Part shown: piece after piece, positions 41,917 through 55,000 of the stretch
How positions within the stretch are numbered: the stretch's first letter is position 1
Layout: each line of letters opens with the position of its first letter
Assembly (NCBI GenBank): GCA_946699065.1
Contig: CAMPDV010000020.1
Coordinates: forward strand, 992,001-1,056,000
DNA: 64,000 bases
Source of the DNA: Loxodes magnus
Taxonomy: Eukaryota; Ciliophora; Karyorelictea; Loxodida; Loxodidae
Reading direction: 5' to 3'
Notes under the pieces: model-generated
Told to the model about the DNA's origin: nothing
Database searches by the model: none
Seen by the model: only the letters and a program-made list of their open reading frames with translations
Position numbers and translations under genes: made by a program

Positions 41917-43221
41917 ATGTCTCAAATTTAAATTTTTACTACGTAGTTGACTAACTCTAGTTAAAACGAGGATGTCTTATCTCGCAATAAGTTGGCACTT
42001 TTTGAAAGCTCAGAATAGAACTTCCAAAAATAAAAGCATAAATCTATGACAGTACGTTATGGAGAACTTTAAACATAAAATAGGGAAATTCAAGATAATA
42101 ACTTAACTAGCAGATTTCTTAGCAACCAGAAATAAGCCATTAAATGAGAGAAAATACAAAGAAGAGAAGAATTTGCTTAGAAACTAGAAAGCAATATTGT
42201 AAACTATTAGTAGCTTTTAACTAATAAAAGCCTAGAAGATTGTAATGAGGCTCAAGCATTAAATAAGATTATTACCAATTTATAAAATTCTCTTAGCTTT
42301 ACAGAAAAATCCCTTTTCAAATTGCAAAGGTAAAGCTTACCTTGAAATGTTGAAAAAGGATGCGACGAAATTTTTCAACATTACTCTGAATTATAGCAAA
42401 AGCAAAATGAAACTGAAAAGTAATTAGTTAAAACGACATAGTAACTTTCAATCTTCAAAACATAAGATTAACCAGTATTAAATCTTAATTACGATTGCTT
42501 TGCCTTATTCTGCTAGCAATTTGGAATTAAAACTTTATTTTCAGGTGATTAGATTGAAACAATTTATAAATGCTATTCAAGCTAAAGCTTAAAATACATG
42601 TCATATATACAATTTCTAGAGGCTTTGGATTAGTTTTCTATCTTATATTGAGAATAGAAAAAATGCGAATTTGAAGCTACAATTTAAACTAAAAGATAGT
42701 ATTTCTTTAACGAAATAAGAATAGCAGATTCTTAATTTAGAGCCTTCAAGTTTAAATAAAATAAAATATAGAAGCCTCTAATAGGACAATAAAAGAAATT
42801 TCCTTGCTTCAACTAAAAATAGCTTACAACTGAGACAAAATACTTGAAAGTTAAGAAAAGATATGACACAATCAAGAAACAGTCTACATAAAGTTAATCA
42901 TTACATAATAAAATAAAGTTAGAAGTATTGAATGCTTAAAAGTAGTCCTTGAAATATTAAGATTTGGAAAAAATTCCAAATTAATCCTATTATAGTCGTA
43001 CACCATCCTCAATCAGAAAGATGTAGGCTAATTCATCAAGAAATATGTCTCCTTCTTTTCATTCAGATTATCTAAGCCCTCTATAGTTATATAGCAATAA
43101 AGAGAATAGGACGATAGGAAGTTTGGAAACAATAAAATCAATTTCAAGAAATTTTAATGAATATTTAGAAAATGGATCAAATAATAAAAATAACAGTGAG
43201 TCTTAATTATATAGGTTCTGA
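41917..43221 (+). CDS. Coiled-coil protein, 434 aa
   Basis: ATG 41917 to TGA 43219-43221 in one frame with no intron; four internal TGA read as Trp. N-terminal 60 residues are polar, then a coiled coil (KIQRREEFAQKLESNIVNYQ; EKSLFKLQRQSLP; YSELQQKQNETEKQLVK). The centre contains a more globular piece, LNYDCFALFCQQFGIKTLFS and YKCYSSQSLKYMSYIQFLEA, whose spacing recalls an EF-hand-like or calponin-like helix pair without the calcium-binding loop. The C-terminal 100 residues are Ser/Asn-rich and disordered (SSIRKMQANSSRNMSPSFHS). No family recognised; structural or ciliary role is only a guess from architecture. Confidence 0.7.
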
Positions 43222-45022
43222 TCAATTATGAAATACTTTTATTTTGTTTACTTTGTTTTTATATCCTCTCTTTAAGTTTAATCATTTAACTTTTATCAGA
43301 CTAAGTAATAAATAATTTCTTGGAATGTAATTCAAATTATTACATAATACTCAATTATTTATTTCTGAGACATTTGATAAATCTAAATGAAATGCCTAAT
43401 ATTTTTAAATAATCATTGCTCTATTCTACTATTGGCTAATGTGTTAGAAATATGAACATTTTTAAAATTTAATGGTTACATCATATATTATTTAATCGAT
43501 ATTTACTTCTATTTTCGCAATTCTTCAAATTCTTATTTCAATAGATTCCATCATAAATATTTGCTTAATAATAGATTAAAATACTTTTTTATAATTTTAG
43601 CTTTTAATAGATAATGCTAGTGAATTATTTTGATTCTTAGTATAAAATCACAGAATTACAGCAGAGCTAAAAATGGACAAGGTAAATAGTGTTTAAGCTA
43701 TTTAATTGTATGATAAATATTAATTTAATAAGATGCTATTATTTGTAATAAAGCCTTAATTTTGATTTAATTATAATATCTAATTCCTTACCTTTTAATA
43801 AATTTAACTTTTTAAATATTAGTGATTAATAATAGCTAGAAATAAAAGTTAAATGTATCTATCAAGACGAATGTGTGACTAGTGTGTTTATTAGAATTAT
43901 TAAACTATTAATAAATAATTATCCTTTTTGGCTTTTCTGTTTCAAATAAATCTAAAGCAATAAATTTTAAACTTAGCAAGCTTATTCTTTATAACTAAAT
44001 GTTTCTCATTCTTATCTCTAAAATTAAAACTAAGCATTAGTTTTAAAACTAATGTTTCAATTTCTATTTTTACTATAATTTAATTTATTGCTTTGCCTGT
44101 ATTAGTTAAATAAAGGATAATTTAATACATTATCTATTTAATAATTTAACTAAGAGAATAGCTTCATCTAAATTATATAGTTATTCTAGTTAAAAAGAAT
44201 CTAAAGATTTGTTGCTTTAATAATTAAATGATAATATTTAAAGTTATTTCAATAAAGCTACAACACTATATAATAGCATCTATCATATTATTCTTTATCT
44301 AGCCTTAAAACTAGTAAATATTTTAGTAAATAAGCTATTTTATACTAAATTAGAGATAATAGCAATTGCTTTAATCCTCTACTTTTATATTTATAACTGA
44401 TCTACATCTTTAGTTTTCTAATCCTGCTTTATTCTTTATCATATTTTTTATTTTATAGATTAGAGTCTTAGAAAATCTCATCTAGCTTATAGTATTTTTA
44501 GCTTTAAATATCAAAGGTAATAATAGTTTGCTAGGTAAGCAATACTTTATTTAAGATTATAAGAGTGCTTTTATTTATTTAAATTAAGTTCCTTATAATT
44601 CTCTCTGAGATATCTTTAGCATTTTGCAACCTTTAATTAAGTTTAAATACAAAAACGCTTAATTTAAGAATAAGCTAACTATATCTAATTAACTAGTATA
44701 TAAATTAGCAGCAAAAGGTACATATAATTTTATAGTTTATTAGATTAGATTATAAAGCTTAGTAAAATCTTTGGCTAAAATGTAAATCTCAAAGCTAAAA
44801 AGATTATTACCCCTTATAATGCTTCCCTTATTAGTTAAAACTATTAGAATCTTAGTTTTATTTAGCTTAAAGTTAAATCTTAATAGTAACTTCCTTTATT
44901 TTAAATGCTAGTTATTATAAAGAAACAATTAGGAAGATAAATAATGGAGCTAAGTTTAAATAGCTAAAGTATACTTTGTAGTTAAATAAAATTATTTTTA
45001 AAAATCTTTAATTGTTACAGAA
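43222..45022. other. AT-rich DNA between convergent genes
   Basis: About 1.8 kb. A forward frame is open from ATG near 43617 to TGA near 44230 (about 200 codons) and includes NSLPFNKFNFLNISDQQQ, which faintly recalls the N-box of histidine kinases (SDxxRLxQ), but the rest does not fit and chance ORFs of this size are expected. Treated as non-coding or relic. Confidence 0.4.
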
Positions 45023-45574
45023 TCAAGACTTTGAACCAAATGGATTCCACCCCCCTGACATTTGCTAATGTAACATTTCTAAATCTTCCTAAGTTATTTC
45101 TCTTCCTTTGCCAGCTCTTATTTTTTCTTCTTATAGTTTCTGAAGTTGATGCATCATCATCATTTAATTTCTGACCATTAAGTTTGTATAGAAAATATTA
45201 ACGCCTTCGATAATTGTGAGAATAACACCACCTGCTAAAGCATTTCTCCAAGCTATTGGCAAACCTGCTCTCAAAGCTAAAAATCCTCCTGTTAGAAATC
45301 CAGCAATAACTGCATGAATTGGAGATTCTTCCTATCTATACCATAATAGAGAACAATCAATAGTACTGAAACACCCACCCCATAGAGCAAATGAACCACC
45401 TAATACTGGTGCTCGATTTTTAATAGCATGAATTGCTCCTTTAAATCTTTCACGTGAAGGTGCATTATAAAATCCTTTAAAAAAGTAAAATATTGCACCG
45501 CCACTAGCTCCCATAGCAAATGCTCCTCCTAAATCATCAAAAATTCTTCCTGGACAAGGTTCTCTCTATGCCAT
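45023..45574 (-). CDS. Mitochondrial import inner membrane translocase TIM17, 183 aa
   Basis: Minus strand, ATG 45572-45574 to TGA 45023-45025, no intron. N-terminus [20 protein letters not shown] followed by [20 protein letters not shown], then [20 protein letters not shown], and [20 protein letters not shown]: the four helices and Gly-x3-Gly motifs of the TIM17/22/23 family, with the TIM17-type N-terminal REPCPxRI motif. TIM17 is a core subunit of the TIM23 complex that moves presequence proteins across the inner membrane. The hydrophilic C-terminal tail (about 50 residues, Met/Gln/Glu-rich) is short like other TIM17s. GC content is higher than nearby genes. Its start lies 28 bp from the divergent ankyrin gene. 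Confidence 0.94.
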
Positions 45575-45602
45575 TTTTATTTAATAAGCTAAAAGATAAA
45601 TT
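45575..45602. promoter_or_regulatory. 28-bp bidirectional intergenic spacer
   Basis: Only 28 bp separate the ATG of TIM17 (minus strand) from the ATG of the ankyrin gene (plus strand). Both 5' UTRs and any core promoter must fit in or overlap the neighbouring coding sequence. Confidence 0.6.
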
Positions 45603-46159
45603 ATGCAAGCAGAATAAGAGCAAGAGGTTGTCTATAATTCACTAGAAGAGTTTTTAGTAGATTCTGCAAGATATGGAGAGTATGAAGATGTAATGCAGTG
45701 CATATCTGAAAGCGTTAATATTAATTGGTAAGATCAAAATGGAAACACTGCTTTGCATATGGCATGTGCTAACAACCATTTGAATATACTGGAACTTATG
45801 ATCAACTAATGTCCTAATTTGAATGTCAATGTATAAAACGAAAATGGAAGTACTCCATTACATTGGGCTGCCTTTAACGGAAAATGCGCTGCTCTATAGT
45901 TACTTCTTATGAAAGGTGCAGATGCTAACATCCAAAATAAAAATAAAAAAGTAGCTTTAGACGAGGCTATATTGCAGAACCATTAAGAAGCTTGTGTAAT
46001 ATTTAATTTTAGGATATTTTATTGAAAGTAACTAACATAGAATAGAGTCAACTCATAAATGAAATTTAAGAAGAAATAGTCAACTAATAAGAAATTGGAT
46101 AAGTGCAAGAGGAAACTAAGGAAGAGGATAAAGAAGAAGAAGAAGAAATGCAAAATTGA
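45603..46159 (+). CDS. Ankyrin-repeat protein, 179 aa
   Basis: Coding segments 45603-45995 and 46013-46159 split by a 17-nt intron at 45996-46012. Start MQAEQEQEVVYNSLEEFLVD. Three ankyrin repeats: residues about 20-45 (DSARYGEYEDVMQCISES), 48-80 (DQNGNTALHMACANNHLNIL) and 85-118 (NENGSTPLHWAAFNGKCAAL, ending MKGADANIQN), with a fourth, partial one to the intron. Without splicing the frame turns into a Lys-rich random tail; with it the C-terminus is an acidic helix (IQEEIVNQQEIGQ, EEDKEEEEEMQN). Small ankyrin proteins of this type mediate protein binding; partner unknown. Confidence 0.88.
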
Positions 46160-46980
46160 GAAAAAGCTAAGATAAATATTTAAAAGCCTAATTAATATAT
46201 CAAACAGATTTATAAACACTTTTCTATCTCAATTTTCATACTTTAAACTAAGAACTAATTATTACTTTACTGCTTAGGCAAAACTTACTCATTTAATTCT
46301 TTTAAATTTAATTTTTATTTCGAAAGAAACATTTTGGGTAAGAATATAGATAAATAAGATGCATACCTTTTAATGAATAAAGCATAATAACAAATTATGC
46401 TCTTCATTTATTACTAATAATTAATAATGCTGCTAGTTTTAAAAAATAGTTATTTAACTTATAGGCTAATACTTAAAATCACTATTCAAATAATTGCATA
46501 TACTTTATAAAAAATTATTATAAATAGCAAAGCAAAGCAGTTTGAATAATGGTAATATAAAAATGCACTAATAATAATTAATTACTATTAAAACTATAAG
46601 AAGCATAAATAGCTAAATGCATAGATGTATTTATAATTAAAACTATTAATAATAGCAAAAAGTTTATTTTAATATTAATTGCTTTTTAATAACATTAACT
46701 AAGCTTCTTTTCAATTAACTACTAAAAACTAGCGTTTTGAGCGTAACTTGTATATCTAATATTTTCTTTTATAACAAAAATTTAGAAAAAGTATATAATT
46801 CTTAGATTATGTATGAAAGAAAAACTTTATAAGGTCTTTAAGGACAATTATCATTTAAGATAAGGAAATAAAGCGTAAGCAGTTAGGTAGAATTGAGGAA
46901 AATAAAGATTATAAGTTAGGAAATTAAAGAATAAGAAGAAGTAAAAGAAGGAATTTATTTTAATTAATTAATAACCTATT
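46160..46980. other. AT-rich intergenic DNA
   Basis: About 820 bp. Near 46813 an ATG lies in frame with the hydrolase and would add 56 Lys-rich residues; I judged it 5' flank because the family N-terminus begins at 46981. Confidence 0.45.
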
Positions 46981-49003
46981 ATGCTTAAAATCTCTAATTT
47001 AATTCTTAGACCTGCAAGAGAAGTTTATAATCCTGAAGTTGAACTTGGACCTAAACTGTTTTTCCTACAAAATAGAGTGTTTCGAAGAACTGACATAGAA
47101 CTTATTAATCAAAGGAACTAAAAAATCCAATGTAGCCACTTCGAACCTTTGGGTCATAAAGAAAATAACCTTCCGTGTGTTGTTTATTGTCACGGAAACT
47201 GCGGAAGTCGAATTGACTCTTTTGAAACAGTTGAAAATGTTCTGCCTAAAGAAATTACTGTATTTTCTTTTGATTTTTCTGGGTAAGTGATTTTAATTAA
47301 TATTTTAGATCTGGAATAAGTGACGGGGAATATGTTTCTTTAGGATATTATGAAAAAAATGATATTCATACCGTAATAGAATACTTGATTAATGTTAAAA
47401 AAATTAATTAAATTGCATTATGAGGACGATCAATGGGAGCAGTATCTGCTTTACTCTATGCTAACTTAAACTTCGATAAAATAAAATGTATAATTTTAGA
47501 TTCTCCTTTTTGTAGCATTTAGCAAATATGTGAAGATATTGCCAAAAACATAAAGTGAGTTCCAAAGTTTCTAGCAAGCTATGTTTACAAGATAGCAAGA
47601 TAATAAACACTAGAGAGGGCAAGTTTTGATATGGAGTAATTTTTTTATAATATAGTGAAATAAATCCACTTAAAGCAGCAAAAAACTGTATTCTACCTGC
47701 TATTTTTATACATGGAACCAATGATAGCTTAGTTGATATAAAGCACTCATATTCTTTAATGGAAGCATATTAAGGGTAAAAATCTCTACTTGAAATACAA
47801 GGATCTGATCACAATTCACTAAGACCTGAATGAGTATATAATAGAATTAATAAATTCCTGGAAATGCATCTTTTAAATAAAAGTCTAATTATAGAATTGG
47901 ATACAGAAATGGACGATGAACTTGCAAGGCAATAACTAACAGCAACTAAATAAGTTGTTTCTCAAATTTTAAAGTCTGGAAGAAGAGAGCCAAGTCCACC
48001 ACCTACTCTTCCTGATATGAGTAAAACCTAAATAATTAATCTGCAACAATCAAATTCAGAGTAGAAAGCTTAGAAAGTTTTTGATACTTTACCAGATTAT
48101 CCATATCATTGAGAAGTTGCAGCGACTAGTACTAATGAATAGAATTCAGAAAGAAGCGAGCAAACAGATAAAATAGCGGAAATGCCATAATTTAAAAAGT
48201 ATAATATGAATAGCTAGAAATTCGAAAGTATCAAATAGGGAAATTAAAATTAAAGTAATTAGTCTATTTCCAATTAAGAAAAATTAAAGCCAGAAAAATA
48301 GAATTAAATCCCCTAATTCAATTCACCTCACTATCGTTCTGCAAATAAATCTGAAATAAGTAGTAATGCTACAACAATCAGATAACCCTGGTCTCCTGTT
48401 CATCCATTTGCTCATGATTTACAAAACGAAAATGAAATTTAAATGAGTGGAAGATTTCTGCAAGAAAAAGCAGTTTAAGAGTGACAAAAGTAATAAAAAA
48501 ACTAGACCATACATTCTTAGAAATCTCCTTTTTAAATGTTTAAAAAAGCTGATGAGCAGTTATCGTTTTTAGGTGAGAATATGAATAATAATAAGTCTTA
48601 AGAATAATCCTAAACGTATCTTTAGATTCCAAAATCACCTCTAATTGATGTTAAAAACTAAATAATGGCATAAATACACTAATCAAAAAAGGAAACAACT
48701 TAGTAGCCTACTTTAACAAAAATTAAAAATCAAAAACAATCTAAAGCTTAAGGACTTTAGATAAGAACTCTGTCAATACCGGACAGCAGATTTATACATC
48801 AGTACTAAAGTTTGAAATACTACAAAAAATTTTAAAAGTTTAACTCTAAAAGAAAGCAGGTTTTATAGAAATTAACTAAGGATATCTAAAACAATTCAGA
48901 TCAAGATGAAAATGAAGGTATTGTTTAAGATAGCTATGAAACTAAATTTAAAGGATTTAATGCTACAAATTTCAATATGTCCTCATTAAAAATGTGTGAA
49001 TGA
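46981..49003 (+). CDS. Alpha/beta hydrolase (ABHD17/BEM46-like) with long disordered tail, 658 aa
   Basis: Coding segments 46981-47282, 47309-47635 and 47656-49003; introns of 26 nt (47283-47308) and 20 nt (47636-47655). The hydrolase domain occupies residues 1-290: VVYCHGNCGSRIDSFE (oxyanion strand), FSFDFSGSGISDGEYVSLG across intron 1, nucleophile elbow IALWGRSMGAVSALLYA with Ser in G-x-S-x-G and Trp encoded by TGA, acid in IFIHGTNDSLVD and His in GSDHNSLRPEW. The elbow is the clearest single proof that TGA is Trp. The remaining 360 residues are Gln/Ser/Asn/Lys-rich and disordered. The domain belongs to the group that includes ABHD17 depalmitoylases and BEM46; specificity is not inferable. 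Convergent with the ArfGAP gene, 75 bp apart. Confidence 0.9.
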
Positions 49004-49078
49004 TTAGCTTCTTTTAAACTATTTGAATTTTAACAATTTGAAGCTTGTTTAACAGAATTTATTTTTATTTATATACTC

Positions 49079-50249
49079 TCAAATTAAATTTCTAGTACTT
49101 TAGCTGATATTTTAGTATAATTATAAGCGTATCATCACATTAAATTTTAAACTATTGATTAATTGAGCACTTTTTTTGAAATTATAATAGAAACTGCTAA
49201 AGGCACTTAAAATATTACAAAGTTTGTTCCTGTAAAGATATTAAAAGTTTTTAGGAATTAAAGAATTTAGTTAAGAAGGTGGTAAATAAAAACTTTCCTT
49301 TAAGTTCCTCTCCATTCTTAGAAAAGAAGTTTCATTGTTTGAACTGCTTTTGATCCCAGTTTTTTCAAGGACTTTGGATATGCCTTCTTTTCCATAGGCT
49401 AATCCTCCATAAATAATTGCACTAGTACCAGCAGCAGCAGTTATAAGCTTTTCTGATGACTATATTTAATATTCTTACAAATTAATCTTTTGCTTTTTCT
49501 ATGATTGCAGAGCTTACTTCTTTGGTTTTTTCAAATGCTGTTTAAGCTCCGTTAACAGTTGCATTCACTGCAGATATAGCTCCATTTTTTACTTTTTCTT
49601 TAATTGAACTTCCGTCTTGATCTCCATCATTATTCCAGTTAAGCTTTTAAGAAATAATTTGAGGAGAACTTGCAAAACAATTAAAAATTTTTCGTAATGT
49701 AGATTACGATTCTTACTCCCCAAAACTCTAGAAAGAGGATTACTATTAAGATGAAAATTATTGGGAATTCTAGTAGTTTTAATAACTTGGAACTTATTAA
49801 AAGGACATTCCTGGGCTTTGCTATATATTTTAATCAATGAGCTAGCCTCCTTCTTATTGGGATGGTGGAGGAATGTTCATTTGTAATTCTTCAGCTATAG
49901 CTTTTAGTCATTATCTATACCATCTAGCTGCATATGTTTAATATTTTAGAATTTAAGGTTGATTTGGAATGTCATATTTATTCAGGAATTCACTGAACTA
50001 TCGATTGCCACCATTAGTCATATACAGCAAATGCTTTATGTTTCATGAGTCCATTATTACGCTTCTAACAAAAGAAATGTGCACTCCCAAGTTTCTATGA
50101 ACACTTGAACAATCTCAACACAAAAATATTCCATGAGAAATTGAAGCTCATTATACTGGAGATTTTCCACAATCAAAGCAGATTTAATTTTCTTTATCCT
50201 CAAGGAGGCGATTAAAAATCTCTTAAGTCGTTTTTTACGAAGAAACCAT
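49079..50249 (-). CDS. ArfGAP domain protein (ArfGAP1/2/3-like), about 383 aa
   Basis: Coding segments 50249-49479 and 49459-49079, minus strand; 19-nt intron at 49460-49478. The ArfGAP zinc finger is textbook: CFDCGKSPVQWASISHGIFL then CWDCSSVHRNLGVHISFVRS (C-x2-C-x16-C-x2-C, arginine finger in HRNLG), then MDSWNIKHLLYMTNGGNRQF, to about residue 125. The middle is Gln/Ser-rich. After it comes an amphipathic Ala/Ser/Lys helix (GAISAVNATVNGAQTAFEKT) that continues across the intron as SSEKLITAAAGTSAIIYGGL, similar in style to curvature-sensing helices of ArfGAP1. It would activate GTP hydrolysis by Arf on Golgi/COPI membranes. The last 60 residues are in AT-rich sequence and their end (TGA 49079-49081) is less sure. 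Confidence 0.88.
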
Positions 50250-52059
50250 TTTATAAAAATAAATTTATTCTCAGCATAATTGAAAGCTTAAAATATCTAA
50301 AAAATCAATTTTAATAAGGAAAGCCTTTGGTAGTCTGTTTATAAAAATAATCCTAAACAAAATTCTATCTTTTTTTTATATCTGAAATAAATAATTAGAA
50401 ATATCCTTTTAGACTAAACTTTGACATTTAATTGAGCTTCCAAGTAAATCACCTATACTATTTACATAAATTATAAGAATCATTTTACCAAATCTAAAAT
50501 ACCTTATATGAAAGTAGAGCCTATTTTCCTTTTTAAATATTTTTAAACTGATTTTAAAAAGATAGAAAACTGGATTTATGTAAGCTATAAATAAACTATT
50601 AAATTTATTTTTATTATGAGATAGCAATGAACATCTAAGCATTAAAGAATTATATAATAGCTAATATTTTACTTCTAAGTAAATCATAACTTAAAGTATT
50701 CTTCAAAGTTAAAAAAATAACTAATAATCTTGAAAATATTTCTAAATTATTGAATCAATTTAATATATTATAATGTCCAAATATAAGGAATTTCAAAAAA
50801 TTATTTATTAAGTTATGATAATAAGTAAATAAAAATTAAATTATTTTTTATCTAGGTCTTTAATAATTAGTTCTTTACTTAGATGAACTAACTTTTATTT
50901 ATATATAGTTTTATTATAATTTCTAGATTGTATAGTATTTCAATTATAATTTAAACTTTGCATAAGTTGAAAGTTTTAAATAATTAGTATTATTAGATTA
51001 GTGTAAGTTAGTTAATCTATAAGGACAAAATTATTAATTTGTTAATAGTTTACTAAACTTATTCCTTTTAGTTAATAATGTGAACTTCTTAACTTATTTT
51101 ATTAGGCTAAAGTACCCTTAATCCTGCTATTTTTCATATACACTGAAACTATTTAATTTTCTAAGTTTTTAATAAATTTCTATTGCTCAATTTATAAAAA
51201 AGAAGCCACTATGCTTGTTACTTACATTATAAACAGTCTATACAATCTTAAGAGAATAAGCTTTTAAATGATTGTTTAAAATTAGAAAATAAGTTACAGA
51301 TTTGCTTTTTCTTAGTAAGCTAATGTCACGATTCAATATCTATTTATCTAAATAAATGAAACTCTAAGAGGCTAAAGCTTAAAGTTAAAAGATATTAATT
51401 ATTCTTACTACTATCAAAGAAGTTTTAAGCTTTATTGCATAATCAACCTAAGCATAAGATTTAGTTAATTTAAATTAGTAAAGTCGATTGCTAATATCAG
51501 TAAGCTAACTAGTTAAAAAATGTCAAGCTATAAAAGGTGTATTGAATATATAATAAATGTATATAATTTTATCAGAAGCAAACTAAATTTCTGCTTAATT
51601 CAATTATTATACTAAGACCAAACGTTTTATTTAAGCAGATTCTTTAGTGAGGAATTATCTATTAAAGTGCCAAATAATACCAAACTACAAAATATTGAAG
51701 CACTCTATCTTATTATTGTCAAAGTTGTTTACCTGCTTTGTGCTGAGTAGTTTTTTAAAAATAAATTGCATGCTATTTAATAATTAACTTAGTTCTATAA
51801 ATATTACACTATACCTTTATATTTTGATTTTATAGCAACTACTTTTTATTACAACCACTTTCAAATCTTTATATTTTAGAGCTCCTCATTTAATCTAGAG
51901 ATGCATAAATTAGTGTAAGCTTAGCTGTAAAGTAGTAAAGATGAAATAGAAAGTATAGATAGAGACAGGAGAGTAAAATTAAATAATAAGAATATAATTT
52001 AAATAAATAGTTAAAATAAGGCAATAACTGTATATATTTCAAATAAAATGTGAAACTAA
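50250..52059. other. AT-rich region between divergent genes
   Basis: About 1.8 kb of very AT-rich DNA containing the promoters of the ArfGAP and the receptor gene. No other feature supported. Confidence 0.45.
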
Positions 52060-55000
52060 ATGCTTTCTATTTTAATTTTAGGCTATTAGGTAAGCTCTCT
52101 AAATGTGCTTGTTGTTAGTTCCCCTCATACCATTCCTTTAATTTCCGAATTAATGGTTTAGCATATTTAAAACTAGCATTGCAACTATTCTACTTTCATT
52201 CCTTATACTTTAAATTTAAAAGACCTTTATTTTGATCAGCAAGAGATAGAAAATAAGATAAAAGTTTTGAAGGCTGAAATAATTTTAGATATCACTTTTA
52301 GTAAACTTTATACTTTTAAGCTAAACTAAGTAATTCCTCACTACCTACACTTTGTTGCTTATAGACTTGATAACATTTTGCAAAAGGATAATATTTATTA
52401 GATTATGCCTAGTTTTGAGTAAGAAGGAAAAGCTTTGCGAACATTGCTTTCTAAACTTAACTTTAGCAAAATTACTTATATCGCATAGTAAGAAGAAAGA
52501 TTCTATAAGCCCTTAGAGATACTGAAAAATGATAGATAAATATAAGTAATAACTTCTATTAATATCCCATTCAGCACCAATTTCAACCTTGATTAATCTT
52601 AATGTTCAAATGATTATATTAAGAGTCGTTTAATATTAGAAATTCCTAAGTCTATAAGAATATACGGTTCACCTTTAATTATGATGCAGGCTGATATTTG
52701 TTTTCAAGCTTTAATTCTAAATCTAGCCACTTGACAAAATATGGCAGGTATTTAATTCTCTTGGATTATTGGACTGGAATCCTCATATTTATTAGATCCT
52801 TTAAATATAGCAATGGTAAAAGATTAGTCATAAGTTTATCTAGGAATATTAGAAAATGGAATTATTGCTTTAAGTCCTAAGGGCTTTATTCCTAGAAATT
52901 ACTTCGATCTCACATTATACTATGTATAAAACTTGCTAGCATTTTTAGACGTTATAAACTATATAAGTTCTAAGCACAAATCCTCTGATTTTAAAAGTGT
53001 ATTTTAAATATACTAAAACAAACTAATAGATAGATAAGGATAGCTAAATATTTAATTTTCTGTCTATAATGTCTAAAATACAGAGATAGTTGAGATCTTT
53101 ACCATTGAAAACGATTAAATTTTTAAAGTTAATGAAATTATCTTTCCAGGACCTACTAGCGATTATCCCTCAAATTTACTTACTATAGACCTTTCTTATT
53201 CAACAAACACTAATGAACCTGATGGTTAACCTCCTTATATGCCTTTATATTATCCTCCTTTGTTTATTCCTTGTACTGTAGATTTTATAAATAGAGATAT
53301 GAAAATCCTAAGCAATTAATATCTAAAAGCATATCCCTTTTCCTATGGAGGTCTTTCCTACAATATCACGTGAACCTTAAACGCATTTTTATAAGATTAT
53401 AAACATATTGGAGTTTCCCATTAAGGAAGCATTATAATAATAAGTTGGTTACCTGCTTATTTTGTCTTACAAGCGATGAGAATAACGATTCCTTACATAA
53501 TTTAAACAAGAGAGGATGTATTGGAAGATGCTTACAAATACTCAAATTTATTTAACAATTACATATCTTGAGAGTTATTAGGGAAAATGTATATAAAGTA
53601 TATGGAAAGAAACAATTGAAATAAAATTGGTGTTATGTTCGAATTAGTTGAGCCAGCTAATGAGAAAATCTATATAAAAATAAGAGATTGAGCCTTATAA
53701 AGCAATAAGACCATTTTAAATTCTAATAGATCGTAATTTATTACACCTCCTGATAATGGTAATTTTACTTTTTTCAATGAAACAGCATTTGAAACAATGC
53801 AAAAAGAAATAAAGATAATTTGTGCTTTCCCGGCTATTAATTTATTAAGTAAAACAGCAGAAAAATTAATGGATACAGGATGGAAACCAGGTGATATAAC
53901 TTACTTAACTTTGTGGAGCGCAAATATTATTTAGTCTTCCACAAATACTACTGAAAAACGAAGAAAAATTTAAAAACTTTTACATGGAGCTGTTACCATT
54001 GCGCCCTCTGAATATATTGGAGAATTAGGATAGTAAATGCAAGAAATGACAAATTAATGCTATTTTGGATAGGAAATTCCTTGCTTTTATATTGAATAAG
54101 TTCTGATTGTAGCTTATGGAATTTAAACTTGTATAGATTAAGGACTTGACTATTCAAATCCTAACAATCTATAGCATGCTATGAGGGTTAAAAAATTTTC
54201 TGGGTGTAGTGGAACTGTTAAGTTCTAATAAGATTTCAATTTTAGAGACAATTTAAACTACAATTTCATCAATAACATATACGATTAGGACTGAAATTTA
54301 CATTTAATTCCCTATCTTTAATATTGCTAGACATGCGCAGTAGTTTGAAATTTTATATCAGACTAAGTCATATGAAATGACAATACAACAAACGTTCCTT
54401 CTGATACTTTTCCAATGTATAGTAAATATTGTGATTTTACGACAAGAAGGGTTAAAAAATTTGATTAAGGATACTAACTCCTTTGAATTATAATGATAGT
54501 ATTAGTTGTTTTAAGCTTTTTAATTCTGCTTATTGGATTGAAAATTTGAAATAAAGCCTCATTCCAAATATTGAAAAAAGAAGTATGAATGTCAAATGAT
54601 GACCGAATATTTTTTTTTTCACTAATAATATAATTTTTTTAATATCTAGCTATTGGCCCTTCCTTAGAACACCTAATTCCTAGTTTTGTATATTATTATA
54701 TTGAAGCTTTAACCTTAGATATAATAAACTTTAAAAGTCCTCCTAGTACTATTTGGATTATTTACTATATATGCGTTGTACTAGCAATTTTTACTATTAT
54801 TTTTATATTTGCCTTTTTAAATAAATTTGAAGTAGTTTTTGAAAACAGATGTTCTTATTTAAGATTTATCGGTAACCTTTCCTATAATTTATCCTAATCC
54901 ATAATTGAAATTACTTTCCTTCCTATTTTGTTTTTTTTGATTGAACCATTTTAGTGCATTTATGGGCAAGATAGAGATTTAAATTTTGAGATAAGTTGGA

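Noticed and set aside
43617..44230. About 200-codon ORF with a faint histidine-kinase N-box-like ISDQQQL.
   Set aside because: No H-box, G-box or receiver motifs follow, and chance ORFs of this size are common here.
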